Assembly (NCBI RefSeq): GCF_964340395.1
Contig: NC_135568.1
Location: 20,661,081 to 20,725,080, forward strand
Reading direction: 5' to 3'
Origin: Glandiceps talaboti
Lineage: Eukaryota; Hemichordata; Enteropneusta; Spengelidae
DNA length: 64,000 nucleotides
A program made the translations under genes and the position numbers. This document shows, piece after piece, positions 14,504 through 25,741 of the stretch; position 1 is the first letter of the stretch; each line of letters begins with the position of its first letter. The notes beneath the pieces were generated by a model. The model was not told the origin of the DNA. It was given only the letters and a program-made list of their open reading frames with translations, and did no database searches.

Positions 14504-15010
14504 AAAACCCCAAGGACTCCCTCACTCATGCATTCAACCAACAATCATATGCACCAACAACCTTTTTACTGTCATAATGGTATTAAACTTTTCTTAAATA
14601 TTTTCACCCTATTCTAATTTGAAATGATACTGTCTTTTCAAGATGTGAAATGTTTGCCAAGGTAGTCTAAAATTGCCCTAATCTCCAAATCTCCCCTACC
14701 AATGATACTACCATTAGATGTGCTGACCTTTACTACATGTATTTAAGAACATATTTCAACCCTTAGTGTAAGTTATAAAGAATAGTTTCTGATACTTGCT
14801 GTCAATGTAAAGCATGTATTAAGTTATTGCTTGAAAGGGTCTGAATAGCCTAAATATTGGCTTTAAGAGTAAAAATCCTCCAGGGCTTCTAGAGGGTCTC
14901 AGACCCCCTCAGACCCCCACATGAGGTGTACACATCCCAGTCTCAAGATCTTCCCCCTACCTCTTACTGTCAAGATCCTATCAAACTATATTTCAAAAAT
15001 ATTTCAACCT
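14504..15010 (-). mobile_element. Fragment of the 23.2-25.3 kb repeat family, inverted
   Basis: In reverse complement this matches about 23990-24560 over most of its length. Shared blocks include the GGGTTGAAATA, CCCTGGAGGATTTTTACTC-type, TTTATAACTTACACTAAGGG and GACAGTAAGAGG segments. It abuts the end of the splice-donor satellite. It lacks the terminal inverted repeats of the other copy, so it is a fragment. No coding potential. Confidence 0.75.
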
Positions 15011-15639
15011 TATGTAGTTGCTTTTTATGCGTAGTCATTGTACCACAAACACCACCAAAAAAACATCGCATAGTATATAGGACATGCATGCGTATGAGTC
15101 ATTGAGCTGCTATGCTGCCACTTGCGGGTGCTGTGCGAGCTATTAAACAAAAAATAGCGCAAATATTGCGTTGCCGCACAACTTCATGTTCAGGGCAATG
15201 ATAGATATATAATTTTTTGAAGATTTAAAGTTGTAACCAAAACAAAATTTTCATACCTAATTTCCATCATCATAATCGAGCCATCCTATGTTGGAAGTGT
15301 ACAAGACAAGTATACCAACATTCTAATCAAACTTTAAAGGGATGTGTCTACAAGGTTTTGTACTTCTTTATTTTTTAAAATCAATTTGGAACCAAGTCAT
15401 ACCAATGTAACATGTTTAACTTTCTTGGTTGTCTTATTGTAATATTTTAAACACAAGCTACATTCAGTTTATATGGGTAGGTGATGAAACAGCTGTCTTA
15501 CAACATATTACATAATCAAGTCATAAACCAAACTGGCCATGCTACAGGCTTTACCACCAGAGGAAATAGTAAAGTAAACATTATAGTTAATTAACAATGT
15601 ACTGTTCTCACTGTGTCAGCTATTAATGAGGACAAATCT
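15011..15639. other. Unannotated intronic sequence
   Basis: About 630 bp with no convincing exon, repeat or RNA gene. Confidence 0.5.
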
Positions 15640-16226
15640 ACACATTCTCAACAAAGTTAAGCTCAATCTACTGGGTAATTTCAGAGTTGAAGATTTTTGA
15701 GGAAAAGCAATGATATAGAATAACACTTCTAGAAACATCTCACCAAGTTTCAAACTCATTCACTTAGTACTTTTTGAGATATAAGTTTTTGACCAAAATT
15801 CACATTTTTACACCTTAATTCCATATCACTCATGGAATCATTGTATGCTTAATATATCTTCGTCTATTCATCCCTAGATGCATCCCCATCAAATTTCAGC
15901 CCAATCTGCTCAGTAGTTTTGGAATTATAGATTTTTAACCAAAAAGACACATTTTTAGCCCTAATTTGCATATCACTGATGGAATCATCATGTCATGAAC
16001 AAATCTTACTTTACACCCCCTAAAGAATCTTCCCACCAAATTTTGCACCAATCTGCCCAGTAGTTTCTGAGTTTAAGTTTTTTGACCAAAAGTCACATTT
16101 TTTGACCCAAATCACACACCTGTGATGCGATCATTTTGATTTGAACAATTTCCCAACTAGACACCCAAGGTAATGGCCCCACCAAATATCATGGCAATCG
16201 GTTCAGCAGTTTTTGACTTTAAGTTG

Positions 16227-16292
<66 letters not shown>

Positions 16293-16338
16293 CCGGGCGA
16301 TGCCTATAGCACTACTGAACCTCAGTTCAGTTGTGCTA
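15640..16338 (-). mobile_element. Hairpin-head repeat, family 1, minus-strand copy
   Basis: Read on the minus strand it begins TAGCACAACTGAACTGAGG, which pairs with GTTCAGTAGTGCTA to form a 13-bp stem with one mismatch. A (GTCT)n(GT)n microsatellite follows (16228-16292 on the + strand). The body repeats phrases such as TTTTTGGTCAAAAA and AAACTACTGAGCAGATTGG that also occur at 48.9-49.3 and 58.3-58.6 kb. The lower-coordinate end is not clear. No protein is encoded; short open frames over the microsatellite are spurious. Confidence 0.75.
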
Positions 16339-18096
16339 AAAATGCATGTACATAAAATAAACCATAAACAAATAGCTATAAATATACATTCAAATATAAC
16401 ATAAACTCTGTTTCTTGATACATGAACCAGTACATATGGTATGGCATCACAGCACTGCACCATGGCCACCTTTAAGCAACAGTTATTTGTTAGAAATGAC
16501 TTCTCGCTATTGCGCGCCATGGGTTGCATTGCGTCATCTTGTGGTAGAAAAACTTGCATGTGTAGCTGTGCATGTAACACATAAGAAATGAAATACCTTA
16601 AGATTTACTGGCTCTAAAATCTGTTCCTCCATTGACCTGAACATGTGGAATTGTGCACAAACATAACCAATTTAGGACACTTTGAAATAATATGTGGCAA
16701 ACACTGTGACTGAAAGTGCCTGACCCAGCCTGTGTCTAGATATTGGATATTCAACGTTCACGTATATAGTTAGTCTAGTTCCTATATATGTTTGTACATC
16801 TAATGTATGATAACTACAATCATCTCCATATTAAGTCCCAAATTGATTTATGGTTGAGATCCAATGTATGGTAAAAACTAAATTCTTTTAGTGTAGGGTA
16901 CGTGGGGGTGAGAGGTGGTCATTTATAATGAAATCTGTTTTGTACCCCAATACAAACAATTCTAAAAATGTCATTGAAAAATGGGAAAAAATTTGTTATG
17001 TATGGCACTAAAATGCATTTATTGTGCATATAAAAGAGCTATTTTTCCTCACTACATACTGGCTTTGTATTCATAGCACTACATAATACTACATACTGAT
17101 TTAAAATTGATTATGCTGTGTACAACAATTTTACCAATTTAGTTAGAAGGGGATGGGGAAGGGATTCTGAGGCCTTACTAAAAGAATAAGTATTTTTACC
17201 TACTGATCTCACCCCTAATGTGTTGATTTATCACACATGTACAAACTAGTGAACTGTTACTTTGCATAGCTATAGTACGAACTACATGTCTTATCAAAAA
17301 TTTCTTTTTGTGTGTTTGTGTTTCACTTCTCTGATACCTGTGTCCATCACCAAGTTTAATACATGTTACCAGGCTACATGTGAAACCCCCTTTTGTCTTG
17401 CTATTGTTTTACACCATAAACCACCAAGAAAGAAATATATTCCAAGGTGAACACATTATTAATCGGATTCTCGGATAATATATATTATGTGAATGACTGA
17501 TAAACATTTTGTCAGCAGATCATAATATTACATTTCCTTAGTATTTGAATGTATTTATTTTCAAGGCTATCATGTTGCCAGCAATATACTGGACAACATA
17601 GCCAGTAGTAAGTGAATTGAATTAGTAATCTAGTTTGCTGTAGTACAGAAAACATTTTTATGACATTTTTTGATTTCAATTTTGAAACCAATGACATTTA
17701 TCACATTTAATTATTCGAAACCTTTCAAAAATATTTCGGTTAAAATTAGCAGTGGTGGGGGTGGCGTTTTGAGTCAGTGCCATTATTAAACTGAACAATT
17801 ATGAACAGGACAAAGAAGTGCCTTGAGGAGTGCAAACGTGTACATGTATGGAAAGCTGCAGTTGTGTTAAAGTTGTAAAATTGTTTAAAATTGCCATTTT
17901 TTCAATATTTTGAAATCAAATTTTGCCGTTGGTATCATATTCTATGCACTAAGTTACATTGATTCTGCATTGACTTGGTTGATACTGATTGCTGGTAAAA
18001 TTGTAATTTTTAAAAAATATAAAAATATTTTTTTTTGTATATGTACACAAATGTTATGGTTGAAAGATGTGTACTTGATTGTTGCTAATAGACAAC
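16339..18096. other. Unannotated intronic sequence
   Basis: About 1.75 kb, AT-rich, with scattered open frames of 60-70 codons lacking conserved motifs. A 16-17 nt match to the 86-bp satellite (TAGTCTAGTTCCTATAT) occurs near 16771. No gene is supported. Confidence 0.5.
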
Positions 18097-18270
18097 ATGG
18101 CGTCGAACATGATCGATGGTAATGTGGAACTGCTCCATTCCACTAGTAAAAACAAGTGGGAGAAAAGAAATGATGGCAAAATTTTTTAGTGAGATACACC
18201 AATGGAATGCAGTCAAAGAAGAAACTGGTCTGACAAAACATGTGGACATTGCAAGATTGCTGTTAGATAG
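18097..18270 (+). pseudogene. Possible first exon or gene fragment with a frame break in a T run
   Basis: GACAACATGGCGTCG gives a good start context. The frame from 18097 reads MASNMIDGNVELLHSTSKNK, then WEKRNDGKIF and a stop at 18187-18189. Shifted by one base at the six-T run (18182-18187) the frame continues SEIHQWNAVKEETGLTKHVD, then IARLLLDR, and meets AG|GCAAGT at 18270. That matches the consensus for the rare GC-AG class of introns. The charged, protein-like composition across the break suggests a real or recently lost coding exon, with either a homopolymer error or a genuine frameshift. No downstream exon was identified. It cannot belong to the host membrane protein, whose phase is already satisfied without it. 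Confidence 0.35.
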
Positions 18271-18765
18271 GCAAGTCTAAAATCAGTAAATGATAACTTG
18301 ATAACAGTACCGTAATAGTACTATTAGTAGTATTTTTATGTAGTGACTTTGTGCGATCACAGAACTAAAGTATTTTTCACTCTTCAATATGTATTTGCCT
18401 AAACACGTCTATATTATTGACATTTTACTGTATTCTGATAAAAAATACTCCACGGCATATCTCGAGAACCTTGTCCCTGTGAACACCGGCCCCACCACGT
18501 CACGACGACTAACGCGACCCAGCGGTGAATTGTAATAATAATCAGACTATGTGTTCATGCAAGTAAACTCAGGGCAGCTTGATATATTGTGGAATTTTCC
18601 TGGAAATAAAATACATGCCAACACGGCTTTCTTATAGCGATGAAAACCAGAAACTATAATCAGTCCCAAATTCTTGTGTGATCTTGTCTCTTAAATGACA
18701 TGGCAATTTGTGCGGTAATGGCACAGGGTGCTCAGGCTCATTTAGTTCTGTTTACAAATATAAAC
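18271..18765. other. Unannotated intronic sequence
   Basis: About 500 bp, no supported feature. A locally GC-richer patch at 18470-18530 has no obvious identity. Confidence 0.5.
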
Positions 18766-18850
18766 AAAACAAAATAAACATACAAGTAAACAAACAAACA
18801 AACAAACAAACAAACAAAAACAAACAAGTAAACAAACAAACAAACAAAAT
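18766..18850. repeat. (AAAC)n-type microsatellite
   Basis: Runs of ACAAACAAACAAAC with single-base variants. Valine/phenylalanine-rich minus-strand open frames here come from the repeat. Confidence 0.9.
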
Positions 18851-20490
18851 AAACTGACATTTGAGTAGATACATACATGAGTAAACGACAACAAACCAAC
18901 GAACAACCACACACTTTTTCACAATTTTTTGACAAGGATAAAACAAACCATATATAATGATAGCAGAATATTTCAGGTCGAGTTTAGATAGAACTTATTC
19001 AGTCATCTTGATACTATCTCATGCAATTTGTCTGCAAACAAATGCTATAGTTCCTGTCACCCTCTCTTCTCAAAAAATGTTAAGCCCCGCCAATTGAATC
19101 TCGAGCATTATTTTAGCCACCCCTTCTGTCACCTACACTACAGTGGAGATATCAAATCATATGGTACAATGATGCATTGGAAGGAGACAACAAATTGAAA
19201 ATAAGACAGTGTAGGAGGCCATTTAGAGGCATAGACATAATAAAATACCAGAATTGAAACAATTATGTTGTGCATTACATATTATCTGGAAGTGTATTTT
19301 GTGGCAACGCTGAAAGATATTATGCGGATGTGCACATGGTAAATGACTTCTCCTGAAGTTTAATTTGGTTCCAAAAAATCCTGAATAAAGAGCAAAACAT
19401 TTCAAGACTTTCAGACTGGTGATGGCCAAATGGTCGTAAACTTTTATTCAATTCTTTTTAGTGCACATTGGATATTTAATCTCAATTCATGCTTGTATGC
19501 AACATCAGAGCCAAGTAAACCACTGTATAAGATATTATATAATTTGGAATAGACTCAAATGTATAGTGTTACATGTACTTATATTCAGAAATATAAAGAA
19601 ATGTCCTTAATTTTGAAAAAAAAATGCGAAGCCCGCATGAGGATATATTGCCCATCACCAGAAAAAAATATATGGGTAGGTTGAACAGCTTTTTCATTTT
19701 TTCTGGCCTAATGTCGCATCTTTCAAAGTAGTTGCCGAAAAGATGTCACATTCAAAGTAAAAAAAATGGATGGTGCTTTCTCAAATAAGTAACACAACAA
19801 AATAATCATTTTCTTTACCCAACTTCCAAAACTGTTATGGCCTGAGTTGTCTATGTTGGAACCCAAGGTGAACTCAGTGAATTCTCCTTGCCATTATCAT
19901 TATAATGGAAATTGAAGTTTTTGGATTTTGATGTCGAAGATACAGCTCTGTTTACTGAGGGCCATTCTTTCCATAGCAAATTGTCGCTTCTAAATGAATT
20001 GCGGAATAACGCTAGTGTCAGTGTGCAATGAGATAATTATATCAAACAACATTTTAACCAAAGACAATGTCGAACACAATTATTGAAAGAAATGTCTTCA
20101 AATAGTGGATCTTAAACTGCGTACCTTAGTTTAATAGTTTTTCAGGGCCACCAAATATTCCAAAAAGAGATCTGCCATTTTATCAGTATGAAATGTTTTA
20201 ATATAAGGAACAAGATGTAAATGAGATCAAGCGCATCTTCAGAATCACTGCATGCAGCATATAAGCAGGCGACCTCACGTTGAATGGCTTTTTCCGTCTT
20301 TTTTTGAGTTTCACTCGCTGACATTATCTTCGAATGAAGGAGACTTTCAAGACTACTGTTACTTGCGGAAAATGCACAGTGCATGTGCGCACTTCTTTTG
20401 TACTTTCCCGCACAAAGAATTTTTAATTTGCTATGCAGCAAAAAGTTATAGTTTATATAGAATATATTATAGAATCCAGACATTTTTTTA
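18851..20490. other. Unannotated intronic sequence with one ambiguous minus-strand frame
   Basis: No recognised element. A minus-strand open frame at 20142-20513 contains the protein-like stretch MSASETQKKTEKAIQREVAC, but no donor site, homologue or second exon could be tied to it. A + strand frame overlaps it. I do not call a gene. Confidence 0.4.
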
Positions 20491-21046
20491 TTCAAAGTTA
20501 AGCCAGCGTACAATAGAGATATAAGATGTATAATAGTAAGGAGTCAGTGTACAGTCACTTTTGACTTTATTCAAAGTTAAGCCAGCGTACAATAGAGATA
20601 TAAGATGCATAATAGTAAGGAGTCAGTGTACAGTCACTTTTGACTTTATTCAAAGTTAAGCCAGCGTACAATAGAGATATAAGATGTATAATAGTAAGGA
20701 GTCAGTGTACAGTCACTTTTGACTTTATTCAAAGTTAAGCCAGCGTACAATAGAGATATAAGATGCATAATAGTAAGGAGTCAGTGTACAGTCACTTTTG
20801 ACTTTATTCAAAGTTAAGCCAGCGTACAATAGAGATATAAGATGCATAATAGTAAGGAGTCAGTGTACAGTCACTTTTGACTTTATTCAAAGTTAAGCCA
20901 GCGTACAATAGAGATATAAGATGCATAATAGTGAGGAGTCAGTGTACAGTCACTTTTGACTTTATTGAAAGTTAAGCCAGCGTACAATAGAGATATAAGA
21001 TGCATAATAGTGAGGAGTCAGTGTACAGTCACTTTTGACTTTATTC
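20491..21046. repeat. 79-bp tandem repeat, about seven copies
   Basis: Exact spacing of 79 bp between copies of TTCAAAGTTAAGCCAGCGTA. Units differ at one or two positions (GATGTATAA/GATGCATAA, AGTAAGG/AGTGAGG, TTATTCAAAG/TTATTGAAAG). It looks recently amplified. It ends in TTTATTCACC near 21046. Confidence 0.95.
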
Positions 21047-21117
21047 ACCTATCAATTTAAAACGCGCATGCTAGGAATCATCACGTAAATAACGATTTTA
21101 ATAACATCGCTATGTAT

Positions 21118-21530
21118 TCAAAAAGTCGCTTTTTTTCTTGCTTTTTTCCAAAATCTCCCCCCCCCCCCTTGCAGGCTATGGTACTGACAATCATGAGCAG
21201 TTTTGATGGCATAATTTGTTTCTGAATACATTGATCGAATCAGGCTATATAATTTTCCTGTGACACCTGATTTAAGTAATTTATATAGTATAGCATACCA
21301 CCATACACTGTCGAAACCCTGGTGCAGGTCAACAAAGCAAGCAAAGATATTGGCTTTTATCTGCTCTACATACATACTTACTAATTAAAGATGTAAGTAT
21401 AAAAATACAATCAGTTGTACGATAATTCTTGTGAAAACCAAACTGTGTGTCTTGGATATATAATTATCGTTGTTCAGGATTATGTTTAGAAGTTTAGAGA
21501 AATTGAATTTGACATATATATGTATATGTA
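21118..21530 (-). pseudogene. LINE reverse-transcriptase fragment
   Basis: The minus strand encodes part of a non-LTR retrotransposon RT. One frame gives TQFGFHKNYRTTDCIFILTS; after a frame change near 21375 it continues FACFVDLHQGFDSVWWYAIL and YKLLKSGVTGKLYSLIRSMY. The FxxDxxxAFDSVW-type block is the RT motif with the first catalytic Asp, here in a degraded form (FVDLHQGFDSVWW). The YADD box, the endonuclease and both ends are missing. The frame dissolves at a C/G homopolymer near 21160. It is a dead fragment, perhaps of the same family as the 3' end at 52.8-53.3 kb. Confidence 0.85.
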
Positions 21531-21661
21531 CATACCTGGCATGCAGCCAAAAATCAAATTTTTGTATTAAACACTTTGTTTATATTACCTTATAATACTT
21601 TCATTGACTCATACTGTGTTACATATTTATTTCTTTATTCTTACATTCTTTATTCTTACAG

Positions 21662-21728
21662 TTGTTGGAGGGTGCAAACTATGGGACTCTTTCTGTCAGC
21701 AGTTATCCCTGCAGTAATCATGAATATG
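21662..21728 (+). CDS. Membrane-protein gene, second exon in window
   Basis: 67-bp internal exon between acceptor TTCTTACAG and donor AATATG|GTAAAA. The first T completes the codon opened by the previous exon; the exon ends on a full codon. It encodes CWRVQTMGLFLSAVIPAVIM followed by NM, starting the second hydrophobic segment. Confidence 0.75.
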
Positions 21729-21749
21729 GTAAAATAAAATTCCTATAAA

Positions 21750-21754
21750 TTGAT

Positions 21755-21785
<31 letters not shown>

Positions 21786-21842
21786 ATTGTGTGCGAGTGT
21801 ATATATGTGTGTGTATGTGTGTGTGTGTATTGTGTGCGAGTG

Positions 21843-21879
<37 letters not shown>

Positions 21880-21920
21880 TGTGTGCGAGTGTATATATGT
21901 GTGTGTATTGTGTGCGAGTG

Positions 21921-21988
<68 letters not shown>

Positions 21989-21989
21989 T

Positions 21990-22039
<50 letters not shown>

Positions 22040-22040
22040 T
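21750..22040. repeat. Compound (TG)n microsatellite
   Basis: TG runs interrupted by a recurring TATTGTGTGCGAGTGTATA motif. All three + frames are open with Cys/Val repeats, as is a minus-strand Thr/His frame. These are products of the repeat. Confidence 0.95.
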
Positions 22041-22715
22041 ATTGGGTTACAGATTATAGGTAGGTGGGTATTATACATGGAAGTAAACACATGATAGTGT
22101 TTACATGTCTCTCTGTGACTCTGAGTTGAAAACATACATTTTGCACAATTTCGTATGTTCAACCTACACCAGCTGCAACTGGGACATTTTTTTCATCAAA
22201 TAACCAAAGGTATATATTCACTAAAAAATGACCATTTCTTTGTAAAAAGACACTGTATGTATAAATTAGTGGTCAATATTATCTGTAGGTATAGTCTAGT
22301 GGCAAGTTAAAATTTGACTCTGTCACCATGTTATCACTGTACCAGTACAGTATTATTCAATGAAGATTATTAAAACATCAGTAATTAGACATTGTAAATG
22401 TTAACCAGTGGTCAAAATTATCTATAAGCCATACAAAAACATGAAATCATGATCACCAGTGAGGGCGCTGATTTTTGGTTTTGTGTATACAGCTGCAAAA
22501 AAATATGTTTACCCACATGTATAGGTGATGCAATGCTTTTCATGGTGTATAATATCATGAGTAAGTTATTATAACTAGCAAAACATTTTGTATAAACAAT
22601 GCTCCAGTTGCAGCTAGTACAGCTTTAAAGTTTGGAGAAAAAGTTAAAAAAATATGTAACTAGTTCGTGGTAAATATACAGTAAATATATATCATATTTA
22701 TATATTGTCTCCTAG
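22041..22715. other. Unannotated intronic sequence
   Basis: AT-rich intron sequence leading to the acceptor TTGTCTCCTAG at 22715. Nothing else is recognisable. Confidence 0.5.
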
Positions 22716-22804
22716 ATAAGTGTTATTATTCTGAGCTGTTCTTATCTAAAGTTGATTACTCTCAGCAAGACATCTCAACCGACATTCTGGTTATATACCC
22801 TATG
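22716..22804 (+). CDS. Membrane-protein gene, third exon in window
   Basis: 89-bp exon from acceptor TCTCCTAG to donor CCCTATG|GTGAGT. It encodes ISVIILSCSYLKLITLSKTS and QPTFWLYTL, finishing the second hydrophobic segment with a polar loop, and ends two bases into a Trp codon. That codon is completed by the next exon 27.1 kb away. Confidence 0.75.
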
Positions 22805-23241
22805 GTGAGTTTTATACACAGTTATTGAAATAATAAAAGATTACAAAGAAATATATATAATGTACAAAAGTTAATATTTCCTATAGAAAGTGGTTGGTTG
22901 AACAGAATGCAATATGATAAACACATAAACTAATTAGTATGTTTAGCATTTGGGTGTACTGTGTTTGACACACATCAACTTCACTGATAGGGAAAATTGT
23001 GCTTATATTTGAGGGTTAATGTAGTCATGCAGTTGTCCCCAACTGGCACTGCCAAGAGGGAACTTATACATTGGGTTCTGTCTGTGCATTTTCAAGTGAT
23101 GATGAGATTATAATCATGACTTGAGTTTGACTGTGACATATATGCATGTCACTTAATTGTGTACGTCACTTAAATTTGTGACCTTGACATGAATAGCAAA
23201 ATGGCAGCCATATTTGTGATAAAAAAGCACACTTTACTGTT
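22805..23241. other. Unannotated start of the 27-kb intron
   Basis: No exon or repeat boundary recognised before the GGGATCGGTCAG terminus at 23245. Confidence 0.5.
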
Positions 23242-23244
23242 AGG

Positions 23245-25284
23245 GATCGGTCAGTTTCTCCAGCCTGGGGGGTGGGGGCGGTGGATTCTTAAATCAGGCC
23301 AACAAAAAGTCACTGACCCCCCCTATCTGTAAAACCAAAAACAGGCTGACCCCCCCCCTATCACTTAATTCTAAAACATGATGACCCCCCCCCCCCCCCC
23401 CCCCCCCCCCATATATAATATTCGCATGACAGGTATTTTTTATTGTGACTCAGTATGGACTGCTTGACTGTCATCTACTTTATAAGATCCCGGGTTAGCA
23501 CTATCATATTTATAATTATTGACTACACAGGGTAAATATATTCGAAAAGGAGTTTAATAGCATCTTGGCAGTGAAAGGTAGGAAAGCTTGAGAAGGGAAT
23601 ATGTACATCTCTTATGGGGGTCCTAGGGGGTCTCCCCCTAGAAGCCCAGGAGGTTTTTAACTATGAAAAGTCAATTTTGAGACTATTCAGACATTTTCAG
23701 AAAATAATTTCCAAGCTTTACAAGACAGCACCAACATGTAAAATGCAACTATATACATAAGGTTGAAATATTTTTGAAATATAGTTTGATAGGATCTTGA
23801 CAGTAAGAGGTAGGGGGGAAGATCTTGAGACTAGGATGTGTACACCTCATGTGGGGGGGGGTCCTAGGGGGTCTCCCCCTAGAAGCCCTGGAGGTTTTTA
23901 ACTCGGAAAAGTCAATTTTGAGACTATTCAGACCCTTTCAGACAATAATTTCCAAGCCTTACAAGACAACACCAACATGTAAAAAACAACTACATAGGGT
24001 TGAAATACTTTTGAAATATACTTTGATAGCATACTTGACAGTAAGAGGGGAAGAGCTTGAGACTGGGATATGTCCACCTCATGTGGGGGGTCTGAGGGGG
24101 GTCTCCCTCTAGAAACCCTGGAGGATTTTTACTCTTAAAGCCAATATTTAGGCTATTTAGACCCTTTCAAGCAATAACTTAATCCATGCTTTACAAGACA
24201 GCAAGTATCAGAAACTATTCTTTATAACTTACACTAAGGGTTGAAATATGTTCTTAAAAAGTTGAAATGGGATCATTATATACATGTAGTAAAGGTCAGC
24301 ACATCTATAATGGTAGTATCATTGGTAGGGGAGATTTGGAGTTTAAGGCAATTTTAGACTATCTTGGCAAACGTTTTAGATCTTGAAAAGACAATATCAT
24401 ATCAAATTAGAATAGGGTGAAAATATTTAAGAAAAGTTTAATACCATTATGACAGTAAAAAGGTTGTTGGGGCATCTGATTGTTGGTTGAATGTATGAGT
24501 GACCTCTGGGGGTGAGGGAGTCCTTGGGGTTTTCCCCCTGGCAGATCTGGAGTTTTTGCTTGAGATACTAAGGCAATGTTTAGGTTATTCATAACCTTTG
24601 AGGTAATATTTGCAAGCTTCGAAAAGCTAACGTAAAACGTTTTTAAATGAGTTTCTCATATCACATAAAATGGACATGTAACATAGGGGCATTAATATTG
24701 CATGTATAATAAAGTCACCAGTATGTTAGAGAACTTTAGGTGGTCATACCTAGTGTATAATAGTAACTGGAGTCTGATGAGATGTGGTGATTTGTAGTGT
24801 CAATAGCATGAGGAGTAGAACAATTTAGATTAACTTCATTTATAAACTATGAAAATTACCATTACGAAACCTTCAAGTTCACTTTTGCCCCAAACTGCAA
24901 TATAAGCGAAGCATTGATTGTGAAACAGCCAAGCATTTACATGACATGTTCTGTAACTAGTGTGGTAGGTAGGTAATACCGGTACATGTATATGAATATG
25001 TATAGTTAGGTTTGAACTAATAAGTAATGTTAAAGAATTCATGTAAGAAACAGGGACAAGAACAAATATTGACATGTACCACATTTCAGACAAGGCTATA
25101 TGCCATTGTAGAAAGGATTTTTTTTCTTCCATCACAATCTAAAACACAATGACCCCCCCCCCCCCTATCCACAATTTTCAAAACAGCATGACCCCCCCTA
25201 CTGCCAATTTCAAAAACAGGGTGACCCCCCTACCAATCCACCGCCCCCCCCCCCCCCCCCTGGCCAAAGAAACTGACCGGTCCC
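23245..25284. mobile_element. Non-autonomous DNA element with GGG termini and TTA target duplication (candidate Harbinger-type)
   Basis: The left end reads GGGATCGGTCAGTTTCT and the reverse complement of the right end reads GGGACCGGTCAGTTTCT. Similarity continues through a G-rich stretch and GGGCGGTGGATT for about 50 bp in total. TTA lies directly outside both ends (23242-23244 and 25285-25287). TWA duplications with GG-starting termini are characteristic of the PIF/Harbinger superfamily; the family assignment is inference. The 2,040-bp interior has no transposase. It contains poly-C tracts after TGA near both ends and about 230-bp diverged tandem units between 23580 and 24560. Open frames inside look spurious. 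Confidence 0.65.
23580..24560. repeat. Diverged ~230-bp tandem units inside the element
   Basis: A block TCCTAGGGGGTCTCCCCCTA with nearby GACAGTAAGAGG and GGTTGAAATA-type phrases recurs with starts near 23621, 23862, 24091 and 24521, giving spacings of about 241, 229 and 430 bp (the last roughly two units). An inverted copy of the last units lies at 14504-15010. Confidence 0.75.
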
Positions 25285-25305
25285 TTATCTCCAAAAGTGT
25301 GACAT

Positions 25306-25500
25306 ATGGACACCATTCAAGTGTCTACCATCATATTATCAATGATGAGCTTTCTAATGAGACATTGACCTTTGACCCTGACAAACATTTTCAAGGTGAT
25401 ATGTTTGACACATATGGACACCATTCAAATGTCTATCCTTATATTATCAATGAGCTTTCTAACAAGATATTGACCTTTGACCTTTACAAACAACTTCAAG
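25306..25500. repeat. ~100-bp tandem duplication
   Basis: Two copies of a segment starting ACATATGGACACCATTCAA and containing GAGCTTTCTAA and TTGACCTTTGACC. They start near 25309 and 25409. No gene is supported in the overlapping open frame. Confidence 0.75.
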
Positions 25501-25741
25501 ATGAAATTACCATTTTTTTCTTTCTACATTACTCAAGAATTGAATACAATCGAGACTCCATTTTAATAGATTTTTTGAACAGATACCTCATCTCTAATCA
25601 AAAGTATTCCAAGTCAGCGTGTGGGACTTTTATGCAGCAATTCACTCTACAATAGAATACCAACATGTCAAAGTTAAGGAGTCAGTCTGAAATAAAATAC
25701 GTCCTGTACCTATACGATAGATATCCATCCATTCATGCAGG

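Noticed and set aside
16741-16800. A 16-17 nt match to the 86-bp satellite unit (TAGTCTAGTTCCTATAT)
   Set aside because: Too short to call a relic or a seed of the satellite without a genome-wide search.
20142-20524. Overlapping open frames of 123 (minus) and 90 (plus) codons
   Set aside because: Part of the minus frame looks protein-like, but no splice partner, motif or homologue can be stated. The frames overlap each other and run into the 79-bp repeat edge.
21743-22162. Cys/Val-rich and Thr/His-rich open frames
   Set aside because: Translations of a TG microsatellite.
25149-25655. 168-codon open frame starting in a poly-C tract
   Set aside because: It crosses the end of the 23.2-25.3 kb element and a 100-bp tandem duplication, with no domain features.
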